Origin: Rhinopomastus cyanomelas
Taxonomy: Eukaryota; Chordata; Aves; Bucerotiformes; Rhinopomastidae
Direction: 5' to 3'
Assembly: GCA_013400115.1 (NCBI GenBank)
Contig: VXBP01002556.1
Span: 625,120 to 689,119, forward strand
DNA: 64,000 nucleotides
The position numbers and the translations under genes were made by a program. The notes under the pieces were generated by a model. The model had not been told where the DNA came from, did not search any database, and saw only the letters and a program-made list of their open reading frames with translations. Positions 33,719 to 44,632 of this stretch are shown here, piece by piece; positions within the stretch are counted from its first letter, which is position 1; every line of letters starts with the position of its first letter.

Positions 33719-36700
33719 TTACTTTTTGGTGTGTTTGGGGGTTTTTTTTTTATCTGTGTCAAAAGGATGTGAAGTCAAATCCGTGACAGATATGAAGTCT
33801 CTGGCTAATGAAGCTCCTTTAATATGAATCTGACTGCCCTTAACTGACTGCTCCATTTTGAGGGAAATATGTTGCTCTTGGTTAAAACCTACATTGTTCT
33901 CTACTTAATTTAACAGAGTTCTAACTATAGACAGAGATTTTTAACACTCTCTCAGGAACTGTTTTGTAACACAGGCTGTCTCTCCTCAGTGATGGACACA
34001 AAATGTCTGTAATTTACATATCTGATATCATAGTGCTGGTTTTAAGTAATTTTAAAACTCCAATTGATGACAGTCATCTTTCCCATCAGGCAACAAAAGA
34101 GCTGCTCCACTTTTTAATGCATCTGGTAGTCAAACATTAAAAATTCCCTCCCAACTAAGCAGTGAGACCCAAGAGAACATGAGAGTAGGCAGTCCAAGAG
34201 GTATTTAAAACTTCAAATGTCTGTATGAGACAAGAGAGCTTGTGTGGGCTGACAAGCTTAATCAGCTCTGCAATATGTAGTACGTCTCCATGCTTAATAG
34301 CAGTTTCTTTATTGGAATAAGATACCAAGCAAAGTCTGTCACTACCTCGAAGTACACAGTTATGTTAATCTGCTTCCACCCCGTTGTGTGTTCTACTCAG
34401 AGAGCTCTGGAAACCCAGTCTCTTAGAACGTGACTCTTCTGAAGATCTCTGATCCTTGCACGTTCAGCATTTTCACCCTGACAGCTTGTGGTCTACTACA
34501 GCATCAAAGCTGTTTCTAATCCTGGCAGAAAGTAGTATGAATTTAAATTGGTTTTTTATACATATTGCCAAATAAGCCTGCGTGGACCTGACCATTCACA
34601 GTTCCTAAAAAAATAGCAAAACAACTCCTGGCACTTTTCTACTTGTTTTAAATGTACATTGTGATAATGGCTATTCAGCAAAAAATGTAAGACCTCACCT
34701 CGACTTTATCTGCAGTCCAAGTTCAGTGTAACTATAACAGATAAGAGGAAAATCTAACAAATCTTAGAGATGCTTTCCTTATGCTTCATTCTGGATGTAG
34801 ACTTACACGTGTTCTCCATCCTGAAAGAATTAATAGGTGGTGGAGTAATTTGCAGGATGTGTGTAAAAGAAATGGTTTGAAAGACGAATGTGTGCACCCA
34901 CCCCAAAATCTGATATACATTTTTAAAATTAAAATTTACATTAACCTTATAGTATGTCCTTGTGTCTTCTGCTGTTTAGCCAGTTCTTGGAAATCAAGCT
35001 TACTCAGTGATGGATGAAATAAATATTGGGAACTACTACAGTGATTTCCATAATAAAATTTTATCCAAACTCCCACAAAAAATAAGTGTTGGTGGATTAT
35101 GAGTACAGCCCTGCTCTTTGTAATTTCAGGATGAAAGTTAATGCTAGGTGATGCCATTAGGTTATCAAACCAGTAATGGTAGAGATCACCATAAGCAATC
35201 CTTACGTGATGTTACCTAGGAATGGCTAGTGACACGCCTATGTGACTCCCATTTTCATGCTTTCATTCACGATGTGATTGTGTGGAAATGCTAAGTTGCT
35301 TTACTGTACTCCGTGCCATAAAATGGTGTGGACTTTAGATTTCAGTGACTTACTAAGGATTTTCTGACCAGAATGATGATGGAAGAAGGAGAAGGGACTA
35401 AGTAAAGGGTATGAAAAGTGTCCATAGCCAGGACCATGGACCAACCATTCATCATCGTATGAAAAGGAGCTAACTGTCCCCTGTCCATGTCTTGGTTCGC
35501 TAACCCAATGAAGATCAGCATTCACTGTCCCCACCCATCAGCGCTGGCCAGCATTAGAGACAAAAATGTGGGCTTGGCATAATGTTCATCCCTATGAGCC
35601 CAATTTACTGGATCTCAGGTCTTTGCTTCTGTCTTCCTTCCTCACTTTGACTCAAGGCAGAGATGGAGCTTGTGGTAACTAGTCTTTGGGCTATTACTAT
35701 TGAAGAAAAGGGAAAAATGTGGCTAGTTTTATATTCTATGGCATTAGAATGCACACCAAAAACCATTGGTTTGCAAGGAGGAAGGTAATGGTAGGACCTG
35801 GCATTTCATCTTTTACTTGCCTCTATTAACACACAAAATGTTGTTTATGAGCAAAGAGCGATCACAGTTCATATAAATTTTGTGCACACTTTTAACCTTG
35901 TCACTCGAACAAATGATATTCCAGATAGAAGTACTACAGAAAAAGGAAGAATCATAATGCAGTCACATCTACATCTACATCTGGGCCCACAAGACACGGC
36001 ATCCACACATGGTAGCTTTTCTGTCACTTCATATCTGTAAGTGAAAGTTGCATAATCTAAAAATCTTCTGCAGGAAGGAAGGAAAACGAGGGATGACAAG
36101 GTAAAGTGATGTAAGTTTCATTCTGCATGGTGGCAAACAAAATTGTCTGTCTATCAAAATGCTGTTTTCCAAAGCAGGAGAAGCTGTTTGGCATCAGTGA
36201 TGAGAGGATGGTGTCCTCAGTTACTCTCTGGGGAGGATCTCTAGACAGATGAGATAGGACAGGCAAATAGACCCTTACAGACAACTTTAATTTCCTTATG
36301 TCTCCCTTAAAAAGCAAAAGTTCCTGAAGATTCATTTAATGAGTGATCACTCTCCCTCACCTCCAACCTGAGCTCCAACTTCATTTCTATCTTCTTTATT
36401 TCTGTATCTTTCAAGCAATGCATCCTACATTCTTATCTCAAATGTTATTACCCTCTCTACCTAAACATCTGTGATCTCTGCCATAGCTGGAGCAAAAGAC
36501 TCCTTCTCCACTGGGTGGAGATGCTTCCCTAGCAGCTTTCCAAAGAGAGGGCTCCATTCTTACCATGAGAAGAACAATTTCCTTCTGTCATATGAAGCTT
36601 AGATGAAGCCCTGGATACTGCTTTTGGCCACTGCTACTTAGAGATACCCTACATGTCTGCTTGCCCTGTTACAGCTTTCAATGTGTCCTATCATACCTGT

Positions 36701-36730
36701 AGGGGCCTGTCATACTGTTGGCTTTGAAAC
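33719..36730. other. Unique intergenic DNA
   Basis: No gene or transposon recognised. A small (CATCTA) repeat of three units lies near 35965-35982. Confidence 0.5.
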
Positions 36731-36981
36731 CATGAGTCAGTGGGAGAGGTCCTGTGAAGACGGCCAACAGCATCCTGGGGTGCATCAAAATGGGCATGGT
36801 TAGCAGATCAAGAGAGGATCTTGTCCCCCGCTACTCCGCCCTGGTGAGACCACATCTGGAGTATTGTGTCCAGTTGTGGGCCCCTCAGTTCAAGAAGGAC
36901 ACGGAGCTGCTGGAGGGAGTTCAGCATAGAGCAATGAGGATGATGAAGGAGGTGGAGCATCTCCCTTNTTATGATTCTATG
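36731..36981 (+). mobile_element. CR1 fragment with its middle lost at an N
   Basis: From CATGAGTCAG to 36967 the sequence is a CR1 ORF2 C-terminal fragment (frame 36754 onward: ANSILGCIKMGM, LVRPHLEYCVQLWAPQF). It breaks off at EVEHLP. An N at 36968 is followed at once by TTATGATTCTATG, which is the final repeat of a CR1 3' end. Compared with neighbouring copies, around 400 bases are missing between the two, most simply collapsed in the assembly. Confidence 0.9.
36968..36968. other. Single N, assembly join
   Basis: The N joins the middle of a CR1 to the last bases of a CR1 tail. The true distance is unknown. Confidence 0.85.
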
Positions 36982-37052
36982 TTCTGGTGCAGTTGTAATC
37001 TGCTTTACAGGCTCCCAGATCAAACTTCTCAGATTGTATTTTTAGAAATTCA

Positions 37053-37480
37053 GTTAGGGGACAGGAGGGCATGGCTTATGAAGAGAGGCTGAGGGACTTG
37101 GGGCTTTTTAGTCTGGAGAAGACTTAGGGGAGATTTGATAAATGTTTATAAGTACCTGAAGGCTGGCCAGGAGGGGGGGGACAGGCTCTTTTCACTTGCT
37201 CCCTGTGACAGGACAAGGAGCAATGGCTGTAAGTTGCAGCAGAGGAGGTTCCTCCTCAACACAAGGGGGAACTTCTTTGCTGTGAGGTCACAGAGCACTG
37301 GAACAGACTCCCCAGGGAGGTCGTGGAGTCTCCTTCTCTGGGGACTTTCAAGGCCCGCCTGGATGTGTTCCTCTGTGATCTGTGTTAGATAATTTTGTCC
37401 TGCCGCGGCAGGGGGGTTGGACTCGATGATCTCTTGGGTCCCTTCCAACCCCTAACATCCTATGATCCTATGATCCTATT
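37053..37480 (+). mobile_element. CR1 LINE 3' fragment, ATCCTATG-tail subtype
   Basis: Begins inside the ORF2 C-terminal region (TTAGGGGACAGGAGGGCATG) and runs to CCTAACATCCTATGATCCTA with a third ATCCTAT unit. It is nearly the same as the copy at 5175-5807, differing by scattered substitutions. It also lacks AGAAG near 37120 and one G near 37287, both of which shift the frame. An A-rich TAAAAATAAACAAATAAATA follows directly. Confidence 0.95.
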
Positions 37481-38427
37481 TAAAAATAAACAAATAAATA
37501 AAACTAGCACCCAGAGCAGAATTCCCAGTACTGGGTAATATCCCGGATGCAATCAGGGAAGTAACTTTTTAAATCTAAATCTGCTCGAAAGGAACTTGTT
37601 GGATACTTGTTCTACAGGTGAAAATTTGTAACAAAATTTTGCACTAAGAAAAGGGAAAGTCTAGTTCCAGTAAAAAAGAGGCAATTGACACGGTGTATAG
37701 TTGCCATTGCTGTTTAGGTGATGTGTTTATATGCTCTTGATTGCTAATCTTCCCCATGCATCTGGGATGTTTCATAGACCCCTGTGTGTAATAACCCAAA
37801 CATTAGTGCAGCGGCTTAATTATCTTTCTTAGTCAATCAGGCCTTTGTCCTGGCATTTCTAAGGGGTATTTTTTCCCAGATTAGCAGCATTTTCTCTCTT
37901 CTCTTCCAATTTGAACCCATTTCCAAATTATCCCCTTCCACTGCTCAGAATCTCACTTGAATCACTCCAGTCCTTGGGGTTTCATAGATGAACTCACAGC
38001 TGGTGTAAATCTAGAAGCTTGTTCTGTTTATGAACAAGTCTCTGTCTTGTTCATAATGTCTGCAATAGCAGCAAACTAAACCAGGAACTAAAAATGACTT
38101 TTCTGCTGCTGTATTCATCCTGGTATGAACCGAGTGCAGTAAACAGAGCATTCATCTCACCCTAACAAGTTAGCATCTGTCATCACCTGGATGTCTTATC
38201 TCCATGACTACTAGTTGGAAAAACTGTAGAATCGAAGCAGTGAAATGAAGTTGTGTGACTTGTATTAATCCTGTCACTCGTACATGGGGTTAATGCCACT
38301 CTATTCAACTAGGTTCTGCACAGGAGGACACACTGAAGAATGCTGACCAGTCCCAGAGGTGGGCTTTGGGGACCTGTTTGCAGAGCAAAGAACAAGGAGT
38401 CAAGATTGCTCCCATACAAACACACAC
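37481..38427. other. Unique DNA, possibly conserved in part
   Basis: No gene or transposon recognised. The stretch 37795-37900, with CTTAATTATC, TCAATCAGGCC and balanced composition, looks like the kind of sequence seen in conserved non-coding elements, but that impression cannot be tested here. Confidence 0.35.
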
Positions 38428-38530
38428 ACGTTCCTGGGTGACTTGGTCTAGGTGATCCTGCTGTTGTAAGGGGATTGGAGTCGATGATCTTTCGAGGTCC
38501 CTTCCAATCCCTAGTGATTCTATGATTCTA
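38428..38530 (+). mobile_element. CR1 tail-only fragment (about 100 bp)
   Basis: ACGTTCCTGGGTGACTTGGT continues into a CR1 3' end with TCGAGGTCCCTTCCAATCCC and ATTCTATGATTCTA. Here the sequence before ACTTGGTCT is the normal ORF2 end (TTCCTGGGTG), so this is an ordinary truncated CR1 and not the two-tailed form. Confidence 0.92.
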
Positions 38531-39404
38531 CAAATATGGCTGGAAAGAGACTTCAGAGTCCATGTCTGAATACAAAGGAGGAAAAATCACCCAGTGAAGT
38601 GGGTACAGCAGGTCAGCAGGTACAATTCTTGCAAGACAGCAGCAGTGGTGAGATACACCTTGTCAGGGATTGTTTTTAACCATTGTTACTGCTTGTGCTT
38701 TAACATTAAGGGTCCTGAGCCAGGTGAAGCCACCTTCATTTAGGCAAAAAGGACATCAGTCACTTCCAGTGGGTGTTTGGGGAAAAGCCTTGGGGCTTTA
38801 AGAAAAGAAACCTGCTGCCCCCCAACAAAAGAAAGACTTGCTAGAGGAAAGGAGAGTGGTGTGAACTGAGCCAGGCACAAATGTGCCAGATGTAATAGCT
38901 CCCCCCAGAGCTTTTCAGGTTCTAGTGTGTTAGAAGCTCAAATTTATCTTCTCATCTGTATTTTACTGTGAAATCTAAATTTTTATCAGAACTGTGCAAG
39001 AAACAATATGCACAGGCTACAAGATTCCCCTGTAAGGGATAATTTTCTCCACCAAACGTGATGTCAGTGTGCTTTATGGTTTCTGCACACCCATTCAGGC
39101 CTCCTTCCCTGCCTGAAAAATGAGTAGTTGCACGTCAAACTGGGAAATTGCATTGCATGTTGAAGTGACTGGTAACATATTCCCTCTGACTGAAGTTGTA
39201 TTTGCTTGCTAATGCATTCCTTTTCTGAGATTCCAGCCTTCTGAGCAGGATATAACCCAATTTTTAAAAAATCCTGTTAGAGAGTGGTGTTCTGTTTGTC
39301 CTTGCGGCTAAACAAGTTGTCCCTGTAGTGAATTACTCTTTACATCAGCCTCAGTGCAGGGCGATTAACTCATTTCTGGGCCACTAATGTGTAAGGACCA
39401 CAGA
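38531..39404. other. Unique intergenic DNA
   Basis: No gene or transposon recognised. Confidence 0.5.
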
Positions 39405-39669
39405 CTGTGTTGCTGGAGGCTCTGCTGTGTCATGAGCAACTGTAGAGCTGGGGTTTCTGAAGGGACATATAGTATTTGTCAGCAGTTTGAAATATCAGAA
39501 TGTTCTCTGCTTCCCTGGAGACATTTAAACCCACCTGGGTATATTCCTGTGCAGCTTGGTCCAGGTGGTCCTGCTGTGGCAGGGGGGATTGGACTAGATG
39601 AGCTTTGGAGGTCCCTTCCAGTCCCTAATGTTCTGTGATTCTGTGATACTGTGAAAGTTATATTTTCAA
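39405..39669. repeat. First copy of a duplicated segment beside an N
   Basis: This 265-bp segment begins CTGTGTTGCTGGAGGCTCTG and ends GTTATATTTTCAA. It recurs almost unchanged at 39671-39928 on the other side of one N. It contains non-repeat DNA (39405-39504) and a CR1 tail (39505-39650), so the duplication is not just two insertions of a repeat. Confidence 0.95.
39505..39650 (+). mobile_element. CR1 3'-end fragment (first copy)
   Basis: CTTCCCTGGAGACATTTAAA, TTCCTGTGCAGCTTGGTCC and GGAGGTCCCTTCCAGTCCCT lead to TTCTGTGATTCTGTGATAC. It includes the last codons and 3' tail of a CR1. Confidence 0.93.
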
Positions 39670-39670
39670 N
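39670..39670. other. Single N between duplicate segments
   Basis: The N separates the two copies of the segment exactly at its boundary, as expected where two contigs or haplotypes were placed in series. Confidence 0.9.
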
Positions 39671-39928
39671 CTGTGTTGCTGGAGGCTCTGCTGTGTCATG
39701 AGCAACTGTAGAGCTGGGGTTTCTGAAGGGACATATAGTATTTGTCAGCAGTTTGAAATATCAGAATGTTCTCTCCTTCTCTGGAGATGTTTAAAACCCG
39801 CCTGGGTATGTTCCTTGGTCCAGGTGGTCCTGCTGTGGCAGGGGGGATTGGACTAGATGAGCTTTGGAGGTCCCTTCCAGTCCCTAATGTTCTGTGATTC
39901 TGTGATACTGTGAAAGTTATATTTTCAA
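39671..39928. repeat. Second copy of the duplicated segment
   Basis: Repeats 39405-39669. By eye the differences cluster within about 50 bases at the start of the CR1 part: CTTCTCTGGAGATGTTTAAA replaces CTTCCCTGGAGACATTTAAA, and eight bases (GTGCAGCT region) are missing. The rest looks the same. It continues into unique sequence (TATAGAAACATTAC). Confidence 0.95.
39771..39910 (+). mobile_element. CR1 3'-end fragment (second copy)
   Basis: Second version of the CR1 tail within the duplicated segment, with TATGTTCCTTGGTCCAGG in place of the longer form. Confidence 0.93.
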
Positions 39929-41337
39929 TATAGAAACATTACTTTGGAGGTATTATACATGATTCTGAGCTTAACTCTTTGGCTTAATGAAAACTGGGTC
40001 ACCTAGCTGCGTGTGTGAAAGGGCACAAAATGTGAATATCTGAACACGAAAACTGTGTGTCAAACATCTAAAACAGTTTTTCTGCAACCGATGCAGTGTA
40101 CGTGTAACAGCTTACCTGTGTTTAGCAGACTGAGGTTTGCTCCACGGGATTTCTCAGTGTGCACTTATTTGTCAGCATTTCTGAAAATTTCGACTATCAT
40201 CTTCCATGACAAACTTCTGACCCGTGCCTAGAGTCCTTCCTGAAAGGAAGGCAAGACAAAACAAAAAAGATAGAGAGAAGCCAACACTTTGAGCAGATAT
40301 TTGCAAAATAGACTACTAATTCTGAATGTATAAAAATGAGATTTAGAAGGCACATATATTTAGGTACGTCTAGGAAGATGTTGTATTTTGCTATAAAAAA
40401 CCTGGCTATCTGCATGCAGAACAACATCACTGACAACATCTGATGGGACAGGAGTGCTGTGACTGGGGGATGTCAGTACCAATGGGTTTCCTCAGTGGAA
40501 ACATCTGGTTGTTCATCACTTATGCTTTGTATTGAAACATATGCAAAGCAAGACACAACATGTTACTGGAAATTCAGGATCAAAAGCTATTTTGCTCTGT
40601 AAAAGCAAGTAGTGAAAAGTGCCTTAAACATTTGCAATGCAGTTGCTGCTCTTTTTGGAACACTTAGTGTGTACAGATAGGCAAGAAAGGGTTTGCATAA
40701 ATGCAAGGTTTTGGAGCTCAAGACATTAAAAACTGCAAAATCTGGAAGAAAAGATATGTACCTTTCAGCTACTGAAGGAGGAGACTGAGAGTGTACGGGG
40801 TTAAATACTTGACAAGAAACCAAAGTTGTAAAGCCCGATCTGCCATCCCTTGTGTGAGTGTGGGATGTGCGGGAACTCAGAGCATCACTGGCTTTCAGCA
40901 AGCTGCAGCATGGCTCTCTCCAAGCGCTGTGCTGGGAAGCCATCCAGGGGATATTGACTTCTGCTTTTCTGGATCCAGGAAATAGTACTGTCAAGTCCTG
41001 AGGGGTAAAACTAATCCTTATTTAATTAGGAATTTTGATTAACTGAGTTTGAGTAAACAGGATGGTAAAGTAACCAAAGTATCTTGAAAGCAAAATATGG
41101 GAACTGAGAGGCTTGTCCCTGTCCAGCCACTTGTCAGTCAAGATACATTTTTGTCTCTCTGCCCTTGCAGCTGCTGGAGATAAAAATGCAGCCTTCTGGC
41201 TGTGGAGGGATCAGTGTGAGCAGAGCTGGGAGAAGACTTTGATAGAATTCATGAAAGGCATCTGTCAGCAGTGTTTTGTTGTATTAACTGTGCTACCAAC
41301 TGTGTTAGGGGACCAAATGAATCTCCATGCTGGATCT
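39929..41337. other. Unique intergenic DNA
   Basis: No gene or transposon recognised. The 135-codon minus-strand open frame at 40587-40994 has no recognisable domain. Confidence 0.5.
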
Positions 41338-42313
41338 GTTTGGGACAGGTAGTTTTCTTCACAGCAGCCTGTACGGCACCATGTTTGATGTTTGTAACCA
41401 AATCAGTGTTGACAAGACTCCAATGTTTTAGCTGTTGCAGGACAGTGACTGCACAGTATTAAGGCCCTTCCTTCTTTCATCTCTGTCTTCTCCAGCAAGG
41501 AGGTGGGCAAGAAGTTGGGACGGACACAGCCAGGACAGCTGACCCAAGCTGGCCAAAGGACTACGCTGTACCATAGAATCATGGACTGCTATGATTTCTC
41601 AACTATGGTGGGTAACAGTCTAGCAACTTCATCCCCCAGCTCTCTCAGAACCCGTGGGTAAATCCCATCAGGTCCCATGGAGTTGTGAACCTTCAGCTCC
41701 TTTATATAGCTGTGAACCTGACCTGCCCCTATAATGGGTGGTGCTTCTCTCTCCCAGTCCCAGCCTTTGACTTCGGTTACTTGGGTGTCACAGTTTGAGA
41801 GCACTGCAGTGAACACTGAGGCAGAAAAGTAATTGAGCACCTCAGCCTTCACATCCCAGCTTACCAGGTCAGCTGCTTCCTTCCAGAGAGGGCCCACATT
41901 TTCCCTGCTTTTCCTTTTTTCATCAGTATACCCATAGATACTTTTCTTATTGCCCTATTACATCTTGTTACCATGCCAAGGTGTGATATCATATGAAGCC
42001 ATGTTAAGGTGTAAAGCTTGGAAAAAGAAGAGGAAGGGAATATGTCTGTGGATGTGTCACTTGCCTTCGCTAGTAAACACCATGTACAATGAAGCCCTGC
42101 TTTCTGGAAACAGATGATGTGAAGTAGTGAATTATTTCTTTACGTTGGCTTGCTTGCATGCACTCCTTTGCCTTACTTATTACAATGTTTTTATCTCAAT
42201 CCATGAGTTTTTTGTGTTCAAACCCTTTTGATTCTCTCTCCCACACTACTGACCTGGGATTAAATGAGAAACTGGGTAGGGGCTTACCTGATAGCTAGGG
42301 TCAACCCATGGCA
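41338..42313 (+). mobile_element. ERV LTR interrupted by a CR1 insertion
   Basis: Plus-strand copy of the LTR family also present at 17.3, 32.8 and 58.3 kb. The left part (41338-41576) has GGTAGTTTTCTTCACAGCAG, AATGTTTTAGCTGTTGC and GGACACAGCCAGGACAGCTG. The right part (about 41969-42313) has ATATCATATGAAGCCATG, GTAAAGCTTGGAAAAAGAAG, AAGCCCTGCTTTCTGGAAAC and TTTTTATCTCAATCCATGAG, and ends near CAACCCATGGCA. Without the insertion it is about 580 bp, matching the solo LTR at 17.3 kb. No internal retroviral genes adjoin it. Confidence 0.82.
41577..41968 (-). mobile_element. CR1 ORF2 fragment inserted in the LTR
   Basis: The minus-strand open frame 41589-41897 encodes the CR1 linker before the reverse transcriptase: GPLWKEAADLVSWDVKAEVL, NYFSASVFT and NSMGPDGIYPRVLRELGDEV. 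The left edge (CATAGAATCATGG) looks like the terminal CR1 repeat joined straight to this internal coding region, so everything between was lost. TACCAT occurs on both sides (41571-41576 and near 41970), compatible with a short target duplication. Confidence 0.85.
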
Positions 42314-42856
42314 ATTTAGGCCCTCGTAACAAGTTCTGCCCCCACCATTTCCTCCAAACCTTTATCTTTAAATGTTTTTTGCTTTTAACTTGTACAGAAA
42401 ATGCTCAGGAGACACTCATCAGTCACCAAAGTGAGAAACACGTAACTATGCAGTTGCACATCGAATTCACGTGCACAGCTGCGAGGGCACAAGCAACTGA
42501 AGCACTCAGCAATGATAACTGGCATCTCTTGAGTGAGCTGCTCGTTTGATTCTAAATTATTTTTCAGATGTTATTTAATATGGGTGATGTAACTGCTCTG
42601 TTTGTGTGACTGACCTCTTGGAACACAATGCCAAAGGCTGTTCTCCGTTGTAGCCATGCGACTGCATTGATTTCAGTTCAATAGCCCTGTCGTGGCAGCA
42701 GACAGACGCACGTCTCAGTGGTGCATCTTCACTGCAGAACTACCCAATGTTTAGATCTTATTTTTGCCGTCAAAGTAAGGGCCTGTATAAGTAATGTGAT
42801 GGGGTGCTTCTGTTATCTGGACTGTACAAAGGAACACTGTCCTGAGACAATATCAG
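42314..42856. other. No gene or repeat recognised
   Basis: Apparently unique spacer. Confidence 0.5.
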
Positions 42857-43725
42857 GTCATAGAATCATAGAATCATTAGAGATTGGAAGGGACCTCGAA
42901 AGATCATCTAGTCCAATCCCCCTGATACAGCAGGATCACCTAGATCAAGGCACACAGGAACACATCCAGGCAGGTCTTAGATGTCTCCAGTGAAGGAGAC
43001 TCTACAATCTCCCTGGGCACCTTGTTCCAGTCCTCTGTCAACCTCACTGTGAAGAGGTTCCTTCTCATATTGTTGTAGAACCTCCTAAGTTCCAGCTTAC
43101 AACCATTGCCCCTTGTTCATATTTATAGACATTAATGAGGTCACCCCTCAGTCTCCTCTTCTCCAAGCTAAAGAGACCCAGCTCCCTCAGCCTCTCCTCA
43201 TAAGGGAGGTGCTCCACCTCCTTCATCATTCTCGTTGCCCTACACTGAACTCTCTCCAGCAGCTCCACGTCCTTCTTGAACTGAGGGGCCCAGAACCGGA
43301 CACAGTATTCCAGATGTGGTCTCACCAGGGTAGAGTAGAGGGGGAGAAGAACCTTTCTCCATCTGCTAACCACCCCCCTTCTGATCCACCCCAGGATGCT
43401 GTTGGCCCTCTTGGCCACAAGACAACACTGCTGGCTCATGGTCGTCCTGCTCTCCATCAGGAACCCCAGGTCCCTTTCTCCTACACTGCTCTCCAACAGG
43501 TCAGTCCCCAACCTGGACTTGTACCTGGGGCTGTTCTTGCCCAGATGCAACTCTACACTTACCCTTGTTATACTTCATTCAATTTCTCTCTGTCCAGCTG
43601 TCCAGCCTGTCCAGGTGTCGCTGAACGGCAGCAGAGTCTGCAGGGGTGTCGGCAACAGCATCCAGCTTTGTGTCATCAGCAAACTTGCTGACAGTGCATG
43701 CCAATCCCTCATCTAAGTCATCCTG
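42857..43725 (-). mobile_element. Longest CR1 copy: RT motif C to 3' end
   Basis: Minus-strand CR1 of about 870 bp, with a 3' end at the left (TCATAGAATCATAGAATCAT). At the right edge the frame encodes SKFADDTKL at 43663-43689, the RT active-site motif C. The 161-codon frame 43065-43550 then continues with LGKNSPRYKSRLGTDLLESS, SRTTMSQQCCLVAKRANSIL and YEERLRELGLFSLEKRRLRG. Around 43116-43121, some 70 bp found in other copies are missing, which shifts the frame after VYKY. The start of the RT is absent, so it is inactive. Confidence 0.95.
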
Positions 43726-44469
43726 GGGGGCTTCCTCCTAAATTATTTTCTTTGCTTCTCTCTTATTAAATTATCAGAATCCTCTGCAATTGATCAAATA
43801 AATATTTTTATTTTGCTTTGCACTAGTGTGAATAGAGTTATTTTAGAATGGCAATGAGGGAGAAATGTCTGAGGCACCATCAAAGAGCTCTCTCAAAATG
43901 AAAAGTGGATTTTTGGAAGAGTTAGTGTTGAGGTTTTTCTGGTTCCACAGCTACTCTCTCTGTATTTAAAATGCAGATGAGACCATTATGATGCAAGCAG
44001 GCCCACAAAATTTGTATCTAATTTGCTTAATTACCCTTGCTGTTATCCCATTTCTAGTCAGAAGGTACCTGTCATCAGCTTCCAGCTGTTGGCTTTCATC
44101 AGAGGCTTAAATTTACTGCAGCAAGGTTATCTGACCAGGGTTTGTCAGCCAGAACACAGAGTCACAGCCAGAAAGCCTAACTGCTCCTCCTCTGATCACA
44201 GCAGCAGAATGGTCTAGATCTGCTGTGCTAGCTGAACTGAATGAGCTGAAGGAATTCATAATGCAGTGTGTGAGCAATGATTATGCTCACCACAGACAAC
44301 TACAAGGTAAGACAAAGACTCCTAACTCTTTACTCTGTCACTGGTGTCATCTTTGTGTAGCAGGCAACTTGTTGCAGCACAGGCTGAAGAAGGTGCCTGG
44401 CTGGGTGCTCAGTAGCGTCTGTGGAAGAGAGCAACAGGACAAGGAGAGGCACACATTAACTCCCAGGGG
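43726..44469. other. No gene or repeat recognised
   Basis: Apparently unique. The last 60 bases before the next CR1 may contain faint CR1 traces (GAGCAACAGGACAAGGAG). Confidence 0.45.
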
Positions 44470-44632
44470 TGCCTGGATCACTGGAACAGGTTGCCTGGAG
44501 AGGTGGTGGGTGCCCCATCCCTGGAAACATTCAGGGTCAGGTTGGATGGGGCTCTGAACAACCTGATCAGGAGGTTGGACTAGATGACCTTCAAATGCCC
44601 CTTCCAACGCTAAGCACTCTATGATTCCATGA
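44470..44632 (+). mobile_element. CR1 3'-end fragment
   Basis: CACTGGAACAGGTTGCCTGG, CAGGTTGGATGGGGCTCTGA and GCCCCTTCCAACGCTAAGCA lead to CTATGATTCCATGA. Last codons and tail of an older CR1 subtype. Confidence 0.92.

Noticed and set aside
38428..38530. Fourth two-tailed CR1
   Set aside because: The bases before ACTTGGTCT are the normal CR1 ORF2 end, so it is an ordinary truncated copy.
40587..40994. 135-codon minus-strand open frame
   Set aside because: Composition is erratic, no domain is visible and there is no supporting context.
43065..43550. Functional reverse transcriptase
   Set aside because: Only the C-terminal part is open. The first RT motifs are absent and a deletion shifts the frame.
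43113..43691. 192-codon plus-strand open frame
   Set aside because: It is the antisense of the CR1 ORF2 remnant on the minus strand.
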